A DNA stretch of 64,000 nt, from assembly GCA_950022655.1 (NCBI GenBank), contig OX465584.1, positions 53,116,723 through 53,180,722 of the forward strand, in the 5' to 3' direction. Below the pieces are notes generated by a model, which was not told the origin of the DNA, searched no databases, and saw nothing but the letters and a program-made list of their open reading frames with translations. Origin of the DNA: Alentia gelatinosa. Lineage: Eukaryota > Annelida > Polychaeta > Phyllodocida > Polynoidae. This document shows, piece by piece, positions 1 to 9,539 of this stretch (its first letter is position 1; each line of letters begins with the position of its first letter). The position numbers and the translations under genes are program-made.

Positions 1-175
1 AATTCATAATCATGGAGGGATGCAAGCACTCAGTCGAATGAACGTATCTTATTCCCTCCATCCATCTATGGGTTTTATATGAATACTATTCAAGCTCATC
101 TGATCATGTTCCATATATGTGCTTTGTGCCTAAACTAATTAAATCATCAATCTATACTGACCCAATTTTCCTTTA

Positions 176-457
176 GGCCCGGCGTCCACCTACTACGATA
201 TGGCACCGATATGGTCTACGATGCACCTCCCGATAAAAAATCAAAATCGCGTCGGAAGGTCACCAAATATCGGGGCAGTTGACCACGTTTCTGCGATTAG
301 ACACCGATAAAAACACCATACAATACATGGTGAATTGGCATGTCTAGACATATGTCTACGATTTTGCATCTTCCCGATATGTCTCCGATATTTGCGTTTT
401 GTATCAGTGCCATATCGGGAGGACTAAATGTCTATCGTAGTAGGTGGACGCCGGGCC
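176..457. mobile_element. Harbinger-like MITE, family A copy 1
   Basis: About 282 bp with near-perfect terminal inverted repeats: it begins GGCCCGGCGTCCACCTAC and ends with the complement, GTAGGTGGACGCCGGGCC. It is flanked by TTA on the left and TAA on the right. The interior carries repeated CGATAT and CCGATA motifs and has no transposase. Two more copies lie at 1165 and 62902. The short GG-start termini and 3-bp TTA target site fit PIF/Harbinger derivatives; that assignment is inference. Confidence 0.75.
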
Positions 458-542
458 TAAGTTTGTCAACATCCCCCCTCCCATCAGTCAGCCCATTGGC
501 GGACGACACCGTTCCCAAGATTTTAGAAGGCTGAGGATTGCT

Positions 543-745
543 TTTTATTATTCACCTATAATACAGAGTCTACATACTAAACTTATAGGGACTTTGTAAT
601 TCACAGAGCGGAGATTACGGATGCTCGTAGTCTCCGGGAGATTACGGAAAAGAGTCATCTGTGTACAGTGTAGTACGTGAGAGAAGGTCGGCAGTTATTT
701 AATCTTTTCTTTGACGATTTAAATTTTCAATGCTGAATAATAAAT
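543..745. repeat. Foldback-associated module (TTATTCACC type)
   Basis: Starts near TTATTATTCACCTAT and ends GCTGAATAATAAAT, so the ends are imperfect inverted repeats. It shares the phrase 'AATACAGAGTC..CATACTAAAC..ATAGG' with the modules at 2935 and 35076. It abuts the palindrome at 770, as the other modules do. No coding potential seen. Confidence 0.5.
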
Positions 746-769
746 ACAATAATAGCTGGTTTCGGATAA

Positions 770-862
770 AAGCGGTCGTAATCTCCTCGGACTAGAATCT
801 ACACGATATCCTCGCTTTTGCTCGGATATTATTACGCGTCTAGTCTTCGGAGATTACGACAT
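770..862. repeat. Palindrome with CTCGC..GCTCGG apex
   Basis: Stem GTCGTAATCTCC pairs with GGAGATTACGAC, and GGACTAGA with TCTAGTCTT. The apex reads ATATCCTCGCTTTTGCTCGG. It is preceded by CTGGTTTCGGATAAAAGCG, a variant of the outer arm of the better preserved palindrome at 3207. Confidence 0.65.
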
Positions 863-1164
863 TTTGTATACGCAATTGAAGAAAGAAGGAGCATGCGCAA
901 AATTTCTAAAAATCTGTCCCCCCCGATCAGTGCGTACGTACTTAATGGATGGCCCCTTGATATTGTGATTGTATCTGATATTATTTTGGATTCTATATCC
1001 ATGCTAATGCAATCACATTAGGAGTAATGAGAAATTGCATGTAATTTAAGTGTGTATAGGCGGGAACCAGCTCATGATCACGTGCTTCCGGTTTGCTCAA
1101 CCACAAGCTCTGAAAAATCACTGGATACGTAGGGTTTCTTTCCCACCCACCATCCCGAACGTTA

Positions 1165-1449
1165 GGCCTGGCGTCCACCTACTACGATAGGAATTTAGAC
1201 CTCCCGATATGGCACTGATACAAAATGTCAAAATCGGTGCCATATCGGTAAGGTGCAAAATCATAGGCACATGTCTAGACATGCCAATCCACCATGCATT
1301 GTATGGTTTTTTTTTTATCGGTGTATAATCGCAGAAACGTAGTCAACTGCCCCGATATTAGGTAACCTTCCGACGCGATTTTCATTTTTTATCCGGAGGT
1401 GCATCGTAGACCATATCGGAGCTATATCGTAGTAGGTGGACGCCGGACC
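1165..1449. mobile_element. Harbinger-like MITE, family A copy 2
   Basis: 285 bp with ends GGCCTGGCGTCCACC and GGTGGACGCCGGACC, bounded on both sides by an exact TTA (1162-1164 and 1450-1452). This is the clearest target-site duplication of the family. The interior is roughly the reverse orientation of copy 1. Confidence 0.8.
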
Positions 1450-1452
1450 TTA

Positions 1453-1935
1453 CCATGTATGCTGTATATTTTAAATGATTTATTAAATATTTTTCATACC
1501 CGCAGTTCTAGATTTTGTCATACACACACGTAATTATTCTTAGATTTGAAGGGCTAGATAATCCAATAGAAACCTCGCGATAGGACAAACCCTGCACCCA
1601 AGGCACCCTTAATTCCATGCACCTAATGGATGAAATTTCACGCTCTGGGCATATCGGAGAAATCTATTTATATATCCTTAGAATAGAACCGATACCAGCT
1701 TATGATACCCACAAAGCCACAGGCCGTAAAACCTCGTCCTCAATCACTTCCTACTTTGTCATTTTAAAATATCAGCTCAGTTCTAGGTTACAATCTAAAC
1801 TACAAATAGCCCTAACTAACAAAGATACTTTCTCAGAAGATTCTTTGCTGACAGATCCATAGTTAGCATGGTAGATTGATACCGTAAGATGGTATGAGAT
1901 ATAAAGGAAACTGATGAGTGCTTGGTTTGTTTCCC
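1453..1935. other. No gene recognised; unique-looking AT-rich DNA
   Basis: The longest open frame is 81 codons (1617-1862, plus strand), with no recognisable domain and no splice context. I see no clear repeat structure here. Confidence 0.4.
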
Positions 1936-1941
1936 TGTACG

Positions 1942-2186
1942 CCATCGAGTTTGGAGCGCTCAGGGATATGCACGAGGCGATAGCCGAGTGAATATATTCT
2001 GAAACGCTTCAAACGAGATGGCTATCGGGGACGCAGATGAAACATGAATATGTTTCTGATTTTATCTTATCCTCGAAATATTCGTTGGTTTACCACCCAT
2101 TGAGTACGAGTTACCGTACTCGCATGCCTGTTGAGTACGAGTTCCTAATGTTAAGCCTAAAGACATTTATACCAGGCTAAGATAAA
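1942..2186. repeat. Palindrome plus module (TTATCTTA type)
   Basis: The palindrome spans about 1942-2022. Its stem CCATCGAGTTTGGAGCG pairs imperfectly with CGCTTCAAACGAGATGG, around the apex ACGAGGCGATAGCCGAGTG. The adjacent module at 2060-2186 begins TTTATCTTATCC and ends GGCTAAGATAAAG. A second copy of the same unit is at 47670-47912. Confidence 0.65.
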
Positions 2187-2189
2187 GCA

Positions 2190-2930
2190 TATAACTCCGG
2201 GAAATCAGAATTCTGAATATCAAATTTAATACATCGTTCTCTATTCTATTTCGCTCCAATTCTTTATCAGGTACTGTGTTCCCTACTTCCGAAGGTGATA
2301 ATTGAAATAAACGTGGCATAATGAACTTATCTTCTGAAAATATTCGTACACTATACTCCAAGAATCTTCCAGTAGTGTTAACAGCTAAGGCTGAAGAGAA
2401 TCTTAAATTGTAAGGGAATATGATATGGTTGACATAATAGTCTATACATCCCTTTGATATTCAATGCAATAGCACATACTTAGTAATTCTGCTGTTCCTA
2501 GTTGTCGTAAATGGGACTCTTCAAATAAATGTTACATCATATATTATTCCATGGAAGTGAAAGGCAGTAGAAATGTTGTCATTCACCTGTACTCTATGTT
2601 ATACATACGTCAAGTCAGTCCGAGGTCAAGTGTGTATACATCAAAGGGAGGCGCATATCGTTGCTATGGCAACGGGTTGTAACCAGGCCTAGAAACGATA
2701 GATACTGAAGATGCAAATAGGCTCAGCCTATAGCAACCTGTTGTGGCACTTCCTAACTCACTCTCCAAACACAACTTCACCTCCTCTTCGCAAGTAACGA
2801 CAGGTCATTTAATAACGCTCGTGTGTGTTACATAGAGGCCCATTGAGCGTGTGGAGAATGCTGCTATGGGTGAGGAGGTGTGTGGTGATCTATGATGGCA
2901 CTAGGGGGCTGATGGATGGTGTATAATATT
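2190..2930. other. Mostly unique DNA; contains an X-box-like palindrome
   Basis: No gene recognised. At about 2660-2673 the sequence GTTGCTATGGCAAC closely resembles the palindromic X-box bound by RFX factors. No exon was identified beside it, so function is unproven. Confidence 0.35.
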
Positions 2931-2934
2931 CCAT

Positions 2935-3195
2935 TTTATTATCCACCTAATACAAAGTGTCCATAGAAAACACATAGGGAGTGTGTATCACCATACCCGG
3001 AGCATACAGATATATCCACCTAATACAAAGTGTCCATAGAAAACACATAGGGAGTGTGTATGGACATACCCGGCGCATACAGATATGGTGTATGCTCCGG
3101 GTGGTGCATACAGAAAGTAGTGCGTACGGAAACATAGTGCATAATTAAGATGAACTGATTTCGACATGCCACTTGCCCAGAAAAGGTGGATAATA
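2935..3195. repeat. Module (TTATTATCCACC type) with 72-bp tandem end
   Basis: Begins TTATTATCCACCTAATAC and ends AGGTGGATAATAAAT. The first 72 bp (2941-3012) are immediately repeated at 3013-3084. The same end is tandemly reiterated at 30320-30600 and 59565-59835. The palindrome at 3207 follows directly. Confidence 0.7.
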
Positions 3196-3206
3196 AATAC
3201 AATATA

Positions 3207-3334
3207 GACTGGTTTCAGATAAAAGCGGTTGTATGCTCCTCCGAGTTGACTCTGCGCAATATCCTCGCTTACGCTCGGATATTACTACGCGTCAACTCCT
3301 CGGAGCATATGGCCGCTTGTATCTGAAACCAGTC
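3207..3334. repeat. Long palindrome, best preserved copy
   Basis: Arms of about 44 bp: GACTGGTTTCAGATAAAAGC pairs with the complement ending ATCTGAAACCAGTC, and GAGTTGAC with GTCAACTC. The apex is AATATCCTCGCTTACGCTCGG followed by ATATTACTACGCG. Pairing continues outward into AATACAATAT / ATATTGTGTATT and then into the termini of both flanking modules. Confidence 0.85.
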
Positions 3335-3345
3335 AATATTGTGTA

Positions 3346-3476
3346 TTTATCCTACCCCTCATATAAATCTCTTAAGACTTAACATGATGTGACTGTATGC
3401 CACGGTTATGGCATAAAATATTTATATGCCACTGGTGACATATGAAGTTAAAATCATGTGACAGGGTAGGATAAAA
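3346..3476. repeat. Module (TTTATCCTACCCC type)
   Basis: About 130 bp bounded by TTTATCCTACCCC and GGGTAGGATAAAA. It lies between the palindromes at 3207 and 3483. Relatives are at 34234, 35379, 52503 and 59214. Confidence 0.75.
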
Positions 3477-3482
3477 TCTAAA

Positions 3483-3617
3483 CATCACTCAATTTCATAT
3501 AATTGTTTATATGCCATTCATTGTCTTCCGCAACAGATATCACTCAGCTCCGCCTCCTGATATCATGCCGCGAAGACAACTCATGCCATATAAACAATCA
3601 TATGAAATTTGTGATGT
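3483..3617. repeat. Palindrome with TTGTTTATATGCC stem
   Basis: The arm CATCACTCAATTTCATAT pairs with ATGAAATTTGTGATG, and TTGTTTATATGCC with GCCATATAAACAA. The apex is ATATCACTCAGCTCCGCCTCC. A degraded half of the same stem is at 6950-7010. Confidence 0.75.
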
Positions 3618-3892
3618 TTCATGATGAATATGTATGTATACGATACTGATGTCAATCCATTCAGGCCTGGAGCAGTTAGGATGTGTGCATATATAGTCGG
3701 GGGACAACCATAGTTATCAATTGTTATAATCCATAGATAATCTTGAAACAAGTCTAAAAGCGAGCTGGTAAATACTTTTTATAAAATCCATTTATAACTG
3801 GTCTTGAATTTTGTTTTGCGTCAGGAGCAAGATGGCCGTCCCCATAACACAATGGCTATGTGCCCTATATACATATGTATACACACAATATT

Positions 3893-4020
3893 GACTGGTT
3901 TCAGATACGAGTGGTTGTAATCTCCGAGGACTAGACTCATATCAATATCCAAGCAAATGCGGGGAGATCACATAGAGTCTAGTCCGAGGAGATTACGAAC
4001 GATTCTATCTGAAACCAGTT
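3893..4020. repeat. Palindrome, GACTGGTTTCAG family, altered apex
   Basis: The outer arms GACTGGTTTCAGATA and TATCTGAAACCAGTT match those at 3207. The inner stem differs: TAATCTCCGAGGACTAGACTC pairs with GAGTCTAGTCCGAGGAGATTA. The apex no longer has the standard motif. Confidence 0.75.
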
Positions 4021-4118
4021 CATATTATATTTGTTATTCAACATTGAAAATCTAAATCATAAGAGACAAAATGACCGTGATCTTTTCATGCACTATTTTG
4101 TACACAAGGGAATCTACC

Positions 4119-4577
4119 TAAAGCCCAATGCCCATCTACCAATTTCGATACATTTATGTACGGTAATTTGCCTCAGCCAAGGCATCGTAACGGAGTCGGC
4201 TGTAGTTGGTAGATGTAGGACAGCTAGGCAAGGGTGAGCCACAGATTAGTGAACCACCTCCTTCAAACATCCTTTTGTCGCCGACAAGTTGTGGATTCTA
4301 TATTCCGAAATCGGTGGCTAAAAACTTATCAACATGTTGATAAATCTAGTTGCCGACTGTTCCCAAATCGTAACTCCATCGGCCGGGGGTAAATAATCGT
4401 ATATCTGTCAGTAAGTGTAGACTTATTTGCTTAGGACAATTACCCACCACCCCCTCTCTTGGAGGGCCGCCAGCCGAGCAAGGGGTTATGTAATTTGACT
4501 GCGACAAGTTTACCGAATCCTATAAGATTTTGGAACTAATCGTTCATCCCTGAATCGGTAGATGGGTATCAGGCTTA
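4119..4577. mobile_element. MITE, AAGCCCAATGCCCATC family, copy 1
   Basis: Starts AAAGCCCAATGCCCATCTACC and ends GGTAGATGGGTATCAGGCTT. Relatives lie at 35855-36463 (with the interior in the opposite orientation) and from 63857 to the window end. Similar short reading frames in all copies come from this repeat, not from a gene. Confidence 0.6.
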
Positions 4578-4876
4578 TGACTGCGAGTAGCGACGTGGTG
4601 ATCATCCCGAGCAGCCTGACCTCTATCCGCCATAACGAGATATTGATTGGATCAGGGAGATGAGATGTGGTGTTGATTGTTCCCTGATCCTGGGCCAGCC
4701 ATGTAGTCTGTAGTTGTGAATTAATGAGGTGAATGGCTCAGACTATGAATCTATTGCTACTCCGGCACTGCCTAGTCAAGCGCAATATCCATGAAGGCGA
4801 ATTTCTTGCAAACTTGTGTTGAAACACGTCCGCTTACATTCTCCCGGACTCATAAGCAGTTGCAGCAAAAATCGCT

Positions 4877-5083
4877 TTAAGTGGGATTCACACGGTGAGA
4901 TTTATGTACCTTACAGTGCTCAAAATCTCATGAGATTCTCTTCCTTTTTAGGAGTAAACGTCTTTAACAATTACAGGGGGGAAAGAGATGAAGAGATTGT
5001 GTTCGTGTACAGAATCTAAGCAGGATTTGTCTCAGAGAAACCCCCTGTGAGGTACATGAATCCTATCGTGTGAATTCCACTTT
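4877..5083. mobile_element. MITE, AAGTGGGATTCACACGG family
   Basis: About 207 bp with ends TTTAAGTGGGATTCACACGG and CGTGTGAATTCCACTTTA. The subterminal ATGTACCT / AGGTACAT also pair. TTA beside each end suggests a 3-bp target duplication. Related sequence is at 18541, 18760-19290, 41110-41220 and 62240-62820. Confidence 0.65.
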
Positions 5084-5256
5084 AGTGAATCAGGTGTTCA
5101 CTTGGCTCATGTGATTTCTCATGGAGGTGAGACCGTCATGCGACAATATAAAAACATTTTGATACTGTGGCAGGTGTTCCTCATGTTCGCATTGTTACAT
5201 AGCCTCATGGCATTGCACGAAAATTCTCATGCAACTTCAGTTGCCCTAGTGATTCT

Positions 5257-5715
5257 GGGACCTGTTTCAGTAGTTTCGTGACATGTCTAGATGACGTCTG
5301 TGACACCATGCGGACAGATCACAAGATTGCAGTCGATGACACACGGAGTTTCACTCACTTCTCGTAGGAATTAAGCAATGACACTTTAATATAAGTAGGG
5401 GATACATAATCTATAATCGTTCCAAATATGAAGAAGATTGGCCACTTCGATCTTCAGATATTTCCTAGTCATTTTCCGCTGTTGCTTGCACTGTTGGTGC
5501 CACTGTTGATGTCTGTCTAGGCCTAATGTCACGAGACTACTGAAACAGGTCCCTGTTCACGAGTTTCGGACATGTCTAGATGGCGTCTAAATGGTGTGTC
5601 CGGTTTCATAAGAACTAGACTTTAGACTTCGTTTTGTCTGTTCTTGCTTGCACTGTTGGTGCCGCTTTTCATGTCTGGCTAACTCTTTTGTCGCGAAACT
5701 AGTGAAACAGGTCCC
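5257..5715. mobile_element. Composite of GGGACCTGTTTCAC-family MITEs
   Basis: Two adjoining units share one terminus: 5257-5553 and 5553-5715, each ending with forms of CTAGTGAAACAGGTCCC. The first contains at 5365-5480 about 110 bp related to one arm of the long inverted repeat inside the MITE at 12076. The second matches the simple copies at 17519 and 55659. Confidence 0.65.
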
Positions 5716-5719
5716 TGGT

Positions 5720-6205
5720 GCTTTAGAGTCACTACGACTATTTCATTGATAGTTTCCATGGCTGACTATTGTCACTGAGACATTTGTCAGTAACTACTGA
5801 ACAATTTGAGGGCACCTCTGAAAAGATCTGTTAATTGAAACTGGCCATCCAAGGAGACACCAACTGATTTTAGTATTTTTAAATGCAATATTTTAGCCTT
5901 AATAATCAGTAGACAAGAAAGCAAGAGCGAGGAAGGAAAACTGACCACTGGTTATCTAGGTCATTGATGAACTTGACCTATTAAAATATACCTGCAACGT
6001 TAAATATCAGATTACCTAGTATGATTGTAATATGAACATGTAATATCAAATGTTAAATGATATAAACTTCCAGTCATAAGAAGGAACTACATTGATATCT
6101 GTATCTACTGAAAATATACTATGAGATTTGGTTGCGGAGTAATCTCCCGAGGCAGAGGCGAGTGAGATCATTTTGATTGGCTAGGGATCGGGTGTGGTTC
6201 AGATT
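5720..6205. other. No gene recognised; possible decayed palindrome
   Basis: AT-rich. Near 6130-6200 the segment CCCGAGGCAGAGGCGAGTGAG resembles the apex motif of the palindromes elsewhere, but I see only a weak stem. Confidence 0.3.
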
Positions 6206-6207
6206 CC

Positions 6208-6345
6208 ATCTCACCCCTATCACTGACTAATTGACTAATATTTGTGACATAAACCACCATTGAGTATCCTTTTACATTACTCCATGGGTGTTGAGCACGA
6301 GTTCTCAATGTTAAGTCTATGGAGAAAAAAACCAGGGGTGAGATA
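6208..6345. repeat. Module (CATCTCACCCCT type)
   Basis: Bounded by ATCTCACCCCTAT and CCAGGGGTGAGATAA. The interior has the phrase TGAGCACGAGTTCTCAATGT followed by TAAGTCTATGG, shared with modules at 2060, 45072 and 47840. Confidence 0.6.
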
Positions 6346-6371
6346 AGAGGCCATCCCCTCCCATAAGCACT

Positions 6372-6445
6372 GTTTTTTTTTTTTTGTAGAATTTATTGAC
6401 AATATAGCATTCATCAAATACATTGACGATCTTCCACTGTTGACA
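6372..6445 (-). mobile_element. LINE/retroposon 3' tail fragment
   Basis: A 13-base T run is followed by TGTAGAATTTATTGACAAT. On the minus strand this reads as an AATAAA signal followed by poly(A). Only a short 3' end is visible, so the family is unknown. Confidence 0.4.
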
Positions 6446-7029
6446 GTGGAGCATTCGAATAATCTATATCCTAATAATTATAGAGAATCATAAATAAAAC
6501 TGGCTCGTTTGATTTATTGATTTTAACTCAGCGATGACTGATGACTGCTCATATTACATATTTCATGTGATCTCAGTTTCATGAGCTGTCAATCAAGGCT
6601 GGCTGTAAAACATGGCCCACTCCTACCTCTACGTCTTGCATGACAGCTTTCCAATATTACACTGCTGAATTGTTGGATTAAAAGAATAGCAGGGTACGTA
6701 GTTCTATATCTATCTTGAACCCGAAATTGTGAATACATTTTCCTAGATTGGCATAGAAAATATGCATAATTGATAGTCTGCATTCCGCCGATGTTTTAAC
6801 GTGTTCCATAAGATAGTTCCGTACAAACCGTAAATTATCATAGAGTTTTGTATCTTGTACAAGCAGGGTGCGTCGTTGCATACTTACTGTATCCCCAAAA
6901 TTGATAAAATGATTAACTTAATGTTTCAGTCTACTCGTACGAAACAGTCCGCAAAGACAACTCATACCATATAAAAAATCTTATGAAATGTTGTCATGTT
7001 TCATGATAATATTCCCCGCATAACGCAGT

Positions 7030-7415
7030 CACTCAACAGAATTAGGAGCAAATAGAATATTCATCATTGATACGTGCAATTATAAATGAATAACAATTAA
7101 AAGGTTTGAGTTACGTTCAGTCTATGGCTAGCTTTCTTGCACCCAGTCAACTTGCCATTTCTGTAATTGCCTGTGTCGAGGATCCAAATATATCAGGCAC
7201 CAGTTGGTCAATGAGGTATTTTGGTCTCAAGTGATTTCTCATGGTCAGCTGAGCATGCCTCTAAATCTCTGAGACACTGGCACCCTTCTCCTTTCCTACT
7301 ATCACAGTGAATAGCACGCAGATAGTGAAGGGATAGTTTTCTGGGAGCACGCTGGAAGTGTATATATGTCACTACTACAACCTCTAGGTGATGTATAGAG
7401 CACGTGCAAGCACGC
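7030..7415. repeat. Dispersed repeat family E, copy 1
   Basis: About 385 bp containing ATTATAAATGAATAACAATT style sequence, then TGGTCATGGTCAGCTG, GTGAATAGCACGCAGATAGTG and GTGCAAGCACGCTCTAA. The same order recurs at 55130-55520 (reverse), 57825-58025, 58665-58800 and 60960-61360. A diverged copy is at 8840-9180. No coding potential or terminal repeats were clear. Confidence 0.6.
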
Positions 7416-7744
7416 TCTAATATATGAGGACTCTTTACCTGCACTACTTCCCCACTTCCGGTGAGCCTCATCTTGATTTCGGAGGGCGCTATGTTGTGAG
7501 CTGCAGGTTGTCGGTGTAGCGATCCAGACATCGGGCCGGAGAGTGAGGCCCAGACACAGCGAGGAGTCTGCGCATTACGTAGAACGCCTTTAAATATTCA
7601 CCATACACAGTAACACCCGACCGCGTGCCCGGAGTTATGGTCATGTGGTCAATAATTGACACGGCTTTCATTTTTACCACCACTTGGCGACCGAGTAAAC
7701 TAGGACCACCGACAAGTTATTGAGCAGTGAAATGACAGGTCACT

Positions 7745-8224
7745 GTGAAATGGCCTGAAAATGGGCAAAATCAGCAAGGTACCTGGTACACTGGCCACCA
7801 GAGCAAACGCATGCTACGCACGCCCATTTCGAACCACTCTCCTAGCCGATGTTCTCACTACTTTAATCAAGATCTCTCCAGGAAGAGTGAATTACATAGC
7901 AGATCTTCCAAGCATTTTTCTTGTAACGCTTGGAGAGTGTATAGAGCTAGTGGTCAGTAAGAATTCACTGACAGGGCCTGGACTGAACCATATCAACCTC
8001 TGAGTTGGAACCGACTGAAGACAGAGGTGGTGGCCAATCTAACACACAGTTAGGCATGCCTGCTAGTGGTGGTAGTAGTACCAGCATGGCTTCACTGGCC
8101 ACCAGAACAAACTTTGCTGCACACTTTAGCTCTTGTGGAATCCGATCTGCGTCCACCTTGACCCACTCTCCCAGCTGATGTTCTTACTACTCTATATAAT
8201 ACTCTGCTAGAAGAGTGAATCATA
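7745..8224. repeat. Dispersed repeat with CACTGGCCACCAGAGC
   Basis: Two related segments, each starting near CTGGCCACCAGA(G/A)CAAAC and ending near AGAAGAGTGAATCATAT. The second is interrupted by the pogo-like element at 8227. The same sequence type occurs near 20240-20520 and 20700-20930. Open frames here (7745-8003) are unconvincing. Confidence 0.45.
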
Positions 8225-8226
8225 TA

Positions 8227-8720
8227 CAGTAAAACCCCGCGTAAGCGGACACCCTCCGTTCCGGGCCAAAGTGGCCGCTTACGCGGGGTGTCCGCTTACG
8301 CGGGGTTTTCAAGTTTCCTCCAGTCCAATATATATGTGTTATCTATAGATATATAGGGCAGACAGAGGCGATAATAGATCTGAAATCAATTTTCTGATAT
8401 CTTAATTGGGTCCGAAGTTATTAAACCTTGAATTACAAAATCTATTTTCTATGAATATACTAATAAACACTGAAAAAAAAGACAGATTAATCTATTTTGG
8501 GTAGGGTGTCCGTTGGAAGTGTCCGCTTACACGGGGTTTTAGGCCTTTTCGTACTGAAATAACTGTCCGCTTACGCGCGGTGTCCGCTTACGCGGGGTGA
8601 CCGCTTACACGGGGTTAAAATAAACATCTAATAGAGGGAAAAATTTCCGTTCCGAGCAAAAGTGTCCGCTAACGCGATGTGTCCGCTTACGCGGGGTGTC
8701 CGTTAGGCGGGGTTCTACTG
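8227..8720. mobile_element. pogo/Tigger-like MITE
   Basis: 494 bp beginning CAGTAAAACCCCGCGTAAGC and ending GGCGGGGTTCTACTG, with TA on both sides (8225-8226 and 8721-8722). GTCCGCTTACGCGGGG is repeated several times inside. CAGT-starting termini with TA duplications are typical of Tc1/mariner-pogo elements. No DDE transposase frame is present. A shorter relative is at 18590. Confidence 0.8.
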
Positions 8721-8839
8721 TAGATTATTCTCCGAACGGACTTTTTGTCGTGCTTGCAGATTGTATAAAGCTGTCAGTGTGCAGTACTCTCAAAGCACAT
8801 AATCCTCAGGTGGAAACGGGGATAAAACTTTCAAGTTGA

Positions 8840-9180
8840 CCACTATTCATCTCCACCGCATGAAAGTATCTAATCGGCATCCTCTTTCAAAGTATGTACA
8901 TTCATCATTGTCTGGGGGACATTTTCTGTAACCTACTTGGCAACCAGCTACTTCTACATCTGTTTTGGAGGGTCCAAATGTGTCAAGCACCAGATGGTCA
9001 CTGGGGTACTTGAGTCTACATTGATCGGTCATGGTCAACTGGCCACTTTTCTGAGACACTAAGATACTGGGTCACTGCACCTTACCAATGTCATGTAGCT
9101 CGGAAGCAGATAGTGAAGGGATAGTTTTTGCAGTATGCTGGAAGTCAATATAACTTCTCCTTAACCTACGCAGCGCATAT
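8840..9180. repeat. Dispersed repeat family E, diverged copy
   Basis: Contains CAAGCACCAGATGGTCA, GGTCATGGTCAACTGG and CAGATAGTGAAGGGATAGTTT, in the same order as the copy at 7030. Confidence 0.5.
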
Positions 9181-9216
9181 GAGCGTGTTTCTCGTGCTAA
9201 GAAGCCTAAATGAGCA

Positions 9217-9536
9217 GGGGCCTGTTGGGTAAATTAGGCTAGAGCGCGAAGACCCTTTTCTGTATGCCAACGAGACCCTCGGACAGTGTGAATAAATTTA
9301 ATTCAACACTTATGGGTAATTTTTTTCTGTATGAAACATAAGGAAATACCAACAAATCTCCGAGAGAATATGAGGTATATCCAATGTATACGAAAAGAAT
9401 ACACACACTTATGGGTAACCTTCCAACGGCTAGGACTGTCTTAGCGAATGAGCTTGAATATCGTTAAACAATAACCCTCATACGAGGTCTCCTTGTACCT
9501 TCCTAGGCATAAGTTATTCAACAGACCCCAAATCCA
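9217..9536. mobile_element. MITE, GGGGCCTGTT family, diverged copy
   Basis: Starts CAGGGGCCTGTTGGGTAAA and ends AAGTTATTCAACAGACCCC. Interior AAGACCCTTTTCTGTATGCC and GACTGTCTTAGCGAA match the compact copy at 23821. ACTTATGGGTAA occurs twice inside, suggesting a small internal duplication. Confidence 0.55.
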
Positions 9537-9539
9537 GCT

